This document shows positions 58,775 through 64,000 of a stretch of 64,000 bases of DNA, in pieces. The notes beneath the pieces are model-generated. The model was not told the DNA's origin, made no database searches, and saw nothing but the letters and a program-made list of their open reading frames with translations. The stretch's first letter is position 1, and each line of letters opens with the position of its first letter. A program made the translations under genes and the position numbers. Source of the DNA: Diphasiastrum complanatum (Eukaryota; Streptophyta; Lycopodiopsida; Lycopodiales; Lycopodiaceae). The stretch spans positions 30,036,203-30,100,202 of the forward strand of contig CM055112.1 of assembly GCA_029204225.1 (NCBI GenBank), given 5' to 3'.

Positions 58775-60617
58775 TCTGAGCCCTTCAAAAGGGCCTTCCG
58801 CCTTGCACAGTCTGTCAGTCCTAGCTGGAGAGTCCCTAGTTCAGAGGTTGTCTGCACACACATGCTGAAAGATAGGGTCGAGTCCTTGTCTAGAGAGATG
58901 GAGCCTCTACGCAGCCACTGGCCACATATGGTTGCAGCATCATGTCCGATGGTTGGACTGATGTCAGGAGGAGGCCGATCCTCAACATCTTGGTCTCCAG
59001 CTGCATTGGCACACAGTTTTTGAGGGCCGTGGATTGCAACAGGGGGGGGAGAGTCATATCTGCAAAGTTCATGTTTGATGTCATTAGGTCTTCCATCCTG
59101 TCCATAGGCCCCCACCCCAACATGTCGTCACGGTGGTGACGGACAATGCCACCAACTGCATTCAGATTGGTGTCCTACTTGAGGGCGAGTTCCCTCACAT
59201 CGTTCATACCCCCTGTGCAGTGCACGGCATAGACCTTCTGATGGGGGACATAGGTGCACTACCCTGGGTTAGAGCCATCGTCCGTGAGGCCATGTTCCTG
59301 GTGACAAAGTCACCAGGAAGAGGCATTAACTAGCCATGGGGTGTTCAGCCAGTTGGACCTCAAGAAGCCAGCCCCCCCACACTTTGCTTTCGACTTGGTG
59401 GTCATCGATCGTCTGATCAGGTGCAGGGCACAGCTTCTACAGATGGTTGCCAGTCATCTTTGGGGTGCCAATACATTTCAGCGCACAGAGGATGGGGAGC
59501 ACTTTTCTTCCACGGTGAGGGGAGACCAATTCTGGAGGGATGCACGGACATTGTCAGGACTCGTTCGACCACTCTACATTGTGCTTTGCATGGCTGACAG
59601 CGAGGGGTCCACACTTGGACTGGTGTATGAGCTCATGGATCGGATTGGACAATTCCTGCAACTGCCCATCTTGCAGCCAGAGAGGTATGCAGTATAATAA
59701 TGTAATTGGTCTTTATCTTTTTAGTAGTTGCTAGTGTGTTTTTCTGTCGATGTTACGTTTTTCCGTAATGCCCTAAACCACATGCCTCTCACATGCAGGA
59801 TGACCGAGCTGAAGTTCATCTGGGAGACACTGTGGAACTACTTCCACAGGATTATCCACAGCGTTGCACACATATTGCATCCCCTCTTCCTCTCTCCGAC
59901 ACAGATCGCAGACAGGGAGCTCGAGGCGGATTGGCTTGAGTACATTCACAGGTGGGTCCACACATTGGTTTGGATCCTATCAGACTCATGGAGGAGCTAG
60001 CTGCATTTCGTTTCGACATGGGCACATTTGGCCACCCGGCTGCTGAGGATCCAGAGAGGAGGCAGCTTCCCATTACCTGGTGAACCATGTTCGGTAGCAC
60101 CTACCCCTCCATACAGCGTCTTGCACTACGTGTCCTTTCTCAGGTATGCATCTCATTTCATCCTCCCTTGTTGTGTTTCGTTGACGTTCCACCCGTGCAC
60201 ATGCGCTGAACCATTTCATTGCACGTACCACAGGATTGCGCTGCCTCCGTGTGTGAGTGTAATTGGAGCACATGGGGCCTCATTTACACGAGGAGAAGAA
60301 ACAGGTTGTCAGTGAGTCAGTTGGAGCGGTTGGTGTTCTGTAGCACCAACACACGTCTCGCCAGGAGACTGCCGACTATTACAAGCGCATTGCAGGTGAT
60401 AGGCTATTCTCCCATAGCATGTTGGTTGACGTCTCACTAATATGTTGGTTTCATTTCCTGATCAAGTTGTCTCTCTGACATGCAAAATTTTAACCTTGCA
60501 GACGAAGATATTTGATTTGGAGCTCCAAGTTGACTTGCCTACGGACAGCACCCATCCCATGCCTGCAGATGACTTGGGCACACAGTTGATGGCAGAGAGA
60601 GAGAGGGAGCTTGTCGA

Positions 60618-60706
<89 letters not shown>

Positions 60707-62160
60707 GCTTGAGCACAGAGAGCCTCCATTGTATGAGGCAGATGAGCCAGTGTCAGAGGATGAGTAGCATGAGGATGAGCCCATTCGGGTTGTGTTTGCC
60801 AGATCAGAGTGGGATGAAGCAGATGATATAGGTGTTGGGCACACGCCACGGGCAGGGGTCACAGGTGCATCACGCGGCAGAGGTGGGGCACATGGCACAG
60901 GTTATACCGAGAGGCAGGCAGGGCACACAGGGGGGGGCAGTGGCATACCTACCTATGTCGATATGATGGAGGAGGCTCTTGATAGAGGGCAAAGTGATTT
61001 ACATGCCGGTCTCGCAGCTGTTTGGATGTGTGCAGTACAGAGTCATGGCCGTTACTACGACAGCACACCAGAGGAGACACCAGATGACTTTGATTGCACC
61101 GATTGGGAGGCTATTCGGGGTCTACAGGGTGCACATGGTGAGGCACGGGATGACTCAGCAGATGGTGCATAGGATGAGGCCCAGAGCCCAGAGCATTTGT
61201 ATTCAGATGCCCAGCTAGACGACTTGATTGCCACATTGGATTCAAAGGCCCAGCAGATGTCGAGTGTCAGGGCACCCCCATCATCTCTTGCCAGCATGCC
61301 ATACACAGAGTCTCGGCCAGAGCAGCTACATGAGGTGCCTCCAGTTCCTCTAGTTCCTCAAAGGGTATATGTGCGCCGCACAGCACCTCCAGTGCCACCG
61401 ATGCCATTGAGGCCTGTAGCCCCTCCATCGTCGTCCACTTCTGCAGCACCAGGTCTCCATGGCAGGCCACCATCTATGCCCAGGTTTTCTCTTGCAGCTC
61501 CCACATCCACAGTGGCTCCTCCAGTGGCAGCACCCACTTCACATCCTCCTCCTTTGGCAGCACCCACTCCATTGGCTCCTCCTTTGGTAGCACCCGGGAT
61601 GTACCGGCCACCACAGCACCCCTTTCAGTACATATCACCGTTGTACTTGCCTCCTACACAGCCAATTCCTCCACTTGCAACAACCCCACGGGCACACACT
61701 CCATGGGCTCATCCTCCCCGCTCAGCTGCACAGGGATATCCCTCTCTGGCTTTCCTATCCCAGCCGGCCTCAACTTGGGCCCAGCCTAGCCAGCCAGGTG
61801 ATTTGCATGGGGGTGATGAGGCATTAACAGCTCCCCTCGTCCACAAGAGACCAAAAAGGCTGAAGGATGCACCGAACAAGAAAGGCAGAGCACAGAAACA
61901 GCCAGGGAAGAGAGGACGACCTCGCAGGGCTCCAGGTACAGCTAGAGGTACACAGTCACATTCAGCTGGAGCAGGTCTAGCTGGTTTGGCTTGCTTGGGC
62001 TTATGCGGAGGCAGATTGGGAGGATGTGGACGACGAGTCCTCCTCCTCGGATACGCAGCCCATGCCAGTTCTAGACAGGCATAGATATCGGCTGCAAGAG
62101 TCAGCTCAAGGCCTTGAGTTGTCTCCGGAGCATTTGTCTGAGTCAGAGCCAGAGCATTGA
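58775..62160 (+). pseudogene. DUF659/hAT transposase, copy B (5'-truncated)
   Basis: It begins SEPFKRAFRLAQSVSPSW. The core has MSDGWTD-like sequence, VVTDNATNCIQIG, TPCAVHGIDLLMGDIGALPW and, after a frame break near 59325, FAFDLVVIDRLIRCRAQLLQ. The intron is 59685-59798 (GT/AG). Next come WETLWNYFHRIIHSVAHILH and the dimerisation block CECNWSTWGLIYTRRRNRLS (about 60250). The GA expansion at 60621-60701 shifts the frame. The tail (61197-about 62000) is proline-rich, then basic with KRPKRLKD and the AT-hook-like KRGRPRRAP. After one frame change it ends acidic (DDESSSSDTQPMPVL). Frame breaks make it inactive. Confidence 0.8.
60621..60701. repeat. (GA)n expansion inside the transposase gene
   Basis: About 80 bases of GA replace 12 bases at the same place in copy A. 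The 68-base difference is not a multiple of three, so the downstream frame is changed; the insertion itself encodes a run of alternating Arg and Glu. Confidence 0.9.
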
Positions 62161-62639
62161 TTGTGGCTCGGTTATTTATTTTTAGCAGTTTGATATCATG
62201 TTCCATGTTTGGCGGCCAGATGGTCGAACACTGTATTCAGACCATTTTACATATTATATCCAGTGTTGGATGTACTTTATTTGCTGCACATTGTGTATTT
62301 GTCGATTTGTAAATGTGATGCTCTATTTTCAATTTTATTTTGAATTGTATGTGCGTGTGTGAATCGTATTTTCAATTAGTTTCAACTGCAGAGATTGATA
62401 GCGGATGCACTTCAGAGAAATGCACCCCCCTTGATAGCATTTCATAAACACATACATTGCATTGCAATACTCTAGGCACGCGTTGCACAAAAAACACATT
62501 GTACATTAATTCAACAGATGTATCAAAATAACAATACGTATCCCGCCATATACGGCTGGGGCTGTTCTTTACACTATGTTAAACACTAAATGCTGCTTCA
62601 TCTACTGCAGAAAATTACATAACACAGTCAGCCACATAT
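62161..62639. other. Spacer between two convergent transposon genes
   Basis: AT-rich, noncoding; contains the ends of both transcription units. No polyadenylation signal could be assigned with confidence. Confidence 0.5.
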
Positions 62640-63008
62640 GGCTAGACCCTATCTATTCTAAACATTCCTACGGATCCTCCATTGACTCCTCGCCCTCGTC
62701 AAGTGCATTGTTCTGTCGCTCTCGCTCTGCCTCCCGGTTAGCCCGATCTGCGTCCTGGTTAGCCCGACGCCCTTTCCCTGACCATGATGGGCTACCGTCG
62801 TGTGAAGTTCATTCCAATCTGCTCATCCAAATCCAGCTCGATAGCGGGGGCGAGTGGCTTCGGTTCCGGATTTCTCTGTCGAGCCTATCACAACATCTCT
62901 GCAATGTCTGCCTCTTGCTTCTGATGTCTTTTTGTTGTGCCTTCGGACATCTTTCTCGAGCTTCCTCCTAGCTTCGCCCTCGGGCTTCGGTGGTATGCGC
63001 TCCGCCAT
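62640..63008 (-). pseudogene. Second transposon gene, unknown function
   Basis: The minus-strand ATG at 63008 opens MAERIPPKPEGEARRKLEKD with a further 41 residues, rich in Arg, Lys and Glu. After frame changes, plausible coding continues (PLAPAIELDLDEQIGMNFTR; then GKGRRANQDADRANREAERE and an acidic DEGEESMED end). It would be a small, highly charged protein, transcribed inward from the palindromic end and toward the transposase gene. Convergent two-gene layouts are known for other DNA transposons, such as MuDR. I recognise no domain. A mirror-image start (ATGGCAGAG at 63932) lies on the other side of the palindrome. Confidence 0.45.
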
Positions 63009-63104
63009 CTCACGACACCCTGTTTCTCAAACTGGCTCTCACAGCCTCTCACTGGCTCTCTCACAACTCTGAAAATGCCTTTCACAATGGCCTTGTGAGT
63101 GCCT

Positions 63105-63112
63105 ATTTAACA
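63105..63112 (-). promoter_or_regulatory. TATA-like box of the second gene
   Basis: The minus strand has GTTAAATAGGC about 100 bases upstream of the ATG at 63008. The mirror-image side has GGATAAATAAGC at about 63758. Both sit in the same conserved CACTCACAA-containing block, which supports a shared promoter design. Confidence 0.4.
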
Positions 63113-63152
63113 CCACAGCATGTTTCCCCATGTGCAGCTGTTGATGATCCCT

Positions 63153-63430
63153 CCATGTGGCATTGTATCGGCCCCCATTTGTTGCTCCCCCATGTGCTGC
63201 ACTCCCATTGGCCCCATGGCCTGCTCCCCCACAGTGCCCATGTGCTACTGTACTTGCTCCCATGTGTTGCTCCCCCACGTGCTGCACTCCGATTGGGCCC
63301 GTGGTCTTCTCCCCCGCAGTGCCCATGTGACGTTGTACCTGCCCCGATTTGTTGCTCCCCCACATGCATTGGCCCCAAGGTCTGCTTATATATAACCATG
63401 TGGCATTGTATCGGCCCCGATTTGTTGCTT
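63153..63430. repeat. Subterminal tandem repeats, about 85-base period
   Basis: CCATGTG starts units at 63153, 63238, 63323 and 63396. Shared blocks are TTGTATCGGCCCC, TTGTTGCTCCCCCA, GTGCTGCACTCC and GCTCCCCCACAGTGCC. The third and fourth are shortened. A related single unit is at about 63650-63740 in opposite orientation. Such subterminal arrays often bind transposase. Confidence 0.8.
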
Positions 63431-63608
63431 TACTATGGTACCGCGGATCCCAGGGCGGTACCGTACCGGCGGTACCACTGTTATGGTACCGGCGGTACCA
63501 TAGGGCACTATGATATATATATATCATAGTGCCCTATGGTACCGCCGGTACCATAACAGTGGTACCGCCGGTACGGTACCGCCCTGGGATCCGCGGTACC
63601 ATAGTAAA
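63429..63608. repeat. Perfect 180-base palindrome
   Basis: Two 90-base arms are exact reverse complements with no spacer; the centre is the alternating ATATATATATAT between 63518 and 63519. Each arm is built of GGTACC, CCGCGG and GGATCC modules, as in the cluster at 4279-4370. Beyond the arms the mirror symmetry continues imperfectly to about 63010 and 63930. Confidence 0.95.
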
Positions 63609-64000
63609 AAAAAAAATTTAAGAAAAAAAAAATTGGTACTACGGGATCGGTACGCATGGGGCCAATGGGAGAGCAACACAGGGGGGGAGCATCACATGGG
63701 GGCAGGTACAGAGGCACATGGAGGGATGATGGGGATCCACATGGCCGATCAGGTTGTGGGGATAAATAAGCACTCACAATGCCATTGTGAGAGGCATTTT
63801 GAGAGGCTATGAGAGAGCCAGTGAGAGAGCAAGCGAGAGCCAGTGACAGGCTGTGAGAGGCTGTTTGAGAGCCAAGGTGCTGTGAGAGGGTGTTCGAGGA
63901 CCAGGGTGCTGTGAGGAGAAGGTCGATCGACATGGCAGAGCTGTCTGAGGGGATGAGGGGCAATGGGATGAGGATGGACTCCTTCTCCTTGTGTGTGCCA
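63609..64000 (+). mobile_element. Mirror-image transposon end and start of a further gene
   Basis: An A-rich stretch is followed by one subterminal unit, a TATA-like ATAAATAAG (about 63760), and a block repeating GAGAGAGCCAGTGAGAG. ATGGCAGAG at 63932 opens MAELSEGMRGNGMRMDSF, which runs off the window. It corresponds in position to the minus-strand gene start at 63008, though the proteins differ after the first three residues. Probably the end of another, head-to-head element. Confidence 0.55.

Larger units (their letters stand above)
58656..63608 (+). mobile_element. hAT/DUF659 transposon copy B, 5'-truncated, with palindromic 3' end
   Basis: The transposase gene (58656-62160), a spacer, a convergent second gene (63008-about 62640), subterminal repeats (63153-63430) and a palindromic end (63429-63608) are in one block. 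The first ~115 bases are inverted relative to copy A. The BED finger and 5' end are missing. The left flank is gypsy RNase H. Confidence 0.7.

Noticed and set aside
60462-60898. Ser-Leu repeat proteins on the minus strand
   Set aside because: They are translations of the (GA)n tract antisense to the transposase gene.
63153-63430. CRISPR-like array
   Set aside because: Units are contiguous with no unique spacers, and the context is a plant transposon end.

Overview
The window reads as nuclear DNA of a land plant with a large, repeat-rich genome. It is built almost entirely of layered transposable elements: Ty1/copia and Ty3/gypsy LTR elements with plant-type primer-binding sites (TGGTATCAGAGC and variants), LINEs, and two copies of an intron-containing DUF659/hAT transposon. 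Between them lie a few exon-sized scraps of host genes and many long GA/CT microsatellites. There is no operon structure and no bacterial-type regulation. The host species cannot be fixed; a non-flowering plant (fern, lycophyte or similar) is possible but is only inference.

Layout. 1-4370: hAT/DUF659 transposon copy A (minus), ending in a palindromic GGTACC/CCGCGG/GGATCC cluster. 4385-4783: exon-like scraps. 4893-7660: four stacked minus-strand LINE fragments, two with pyrimidine microsatellite tails. 7755-8533: gypsy integrase end and LTR. 8534-17600: copia pieces in both orientations, split by a gag-protease element of an unusual gypsy-like family (copy A, 10372-12987). 18178-18336: exon of a medium-chain dehydrogenase. 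19453-21530: minus copia gag-protease split by a solo LTR. 21528-29008: a plus LINE carrying a two-LTR copia (21566-27058, target duplication TTTGA). 29011-29610: TPR and CPBP-protease gene scraps. 29831-32510: a second plus LINE with ORF1 and ORF2. 32510-34690: a minus gypsy. 34691-38065: minus LINE sequence. 38066-39870: a plus gypsy 5' LTR and gag. 39871-51200: AT-rich, gene-poor DNA with two unidentified exon-like stretches, a hairpin cluster and tandem duplications. 51215-58655: a plus gypsy pol split by a complete 5.9-kb minus element (51793-57676) of the same unusual family as copy A. 58656-63608: hAT/DUF659 copy B (plus), a second convergent gene, 85-bp subterminal repeats and a 180-bp perfect palindrome. 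63609-64000: a mirror-image promoter and the start of another gene.

Strongest candidates for something undescribed: (1) the hAT/DUF659 family with palindromic ends, subterminal repeats, a proline-rich AT-hook tail and a convergent second gene; (2) the gypsy-like family whose LTRs appear to run AG...CT rather than TG...CA, and whose pol region is replaced by an unrelated reading frame; (3) a LINE family whose 3' ends carry (TC)n microsatellites after an AGACRTTAATAAA-like motif. Nearly all coding sequences are broken by stops or frameshifts, so most are annotated as pseudogenes.
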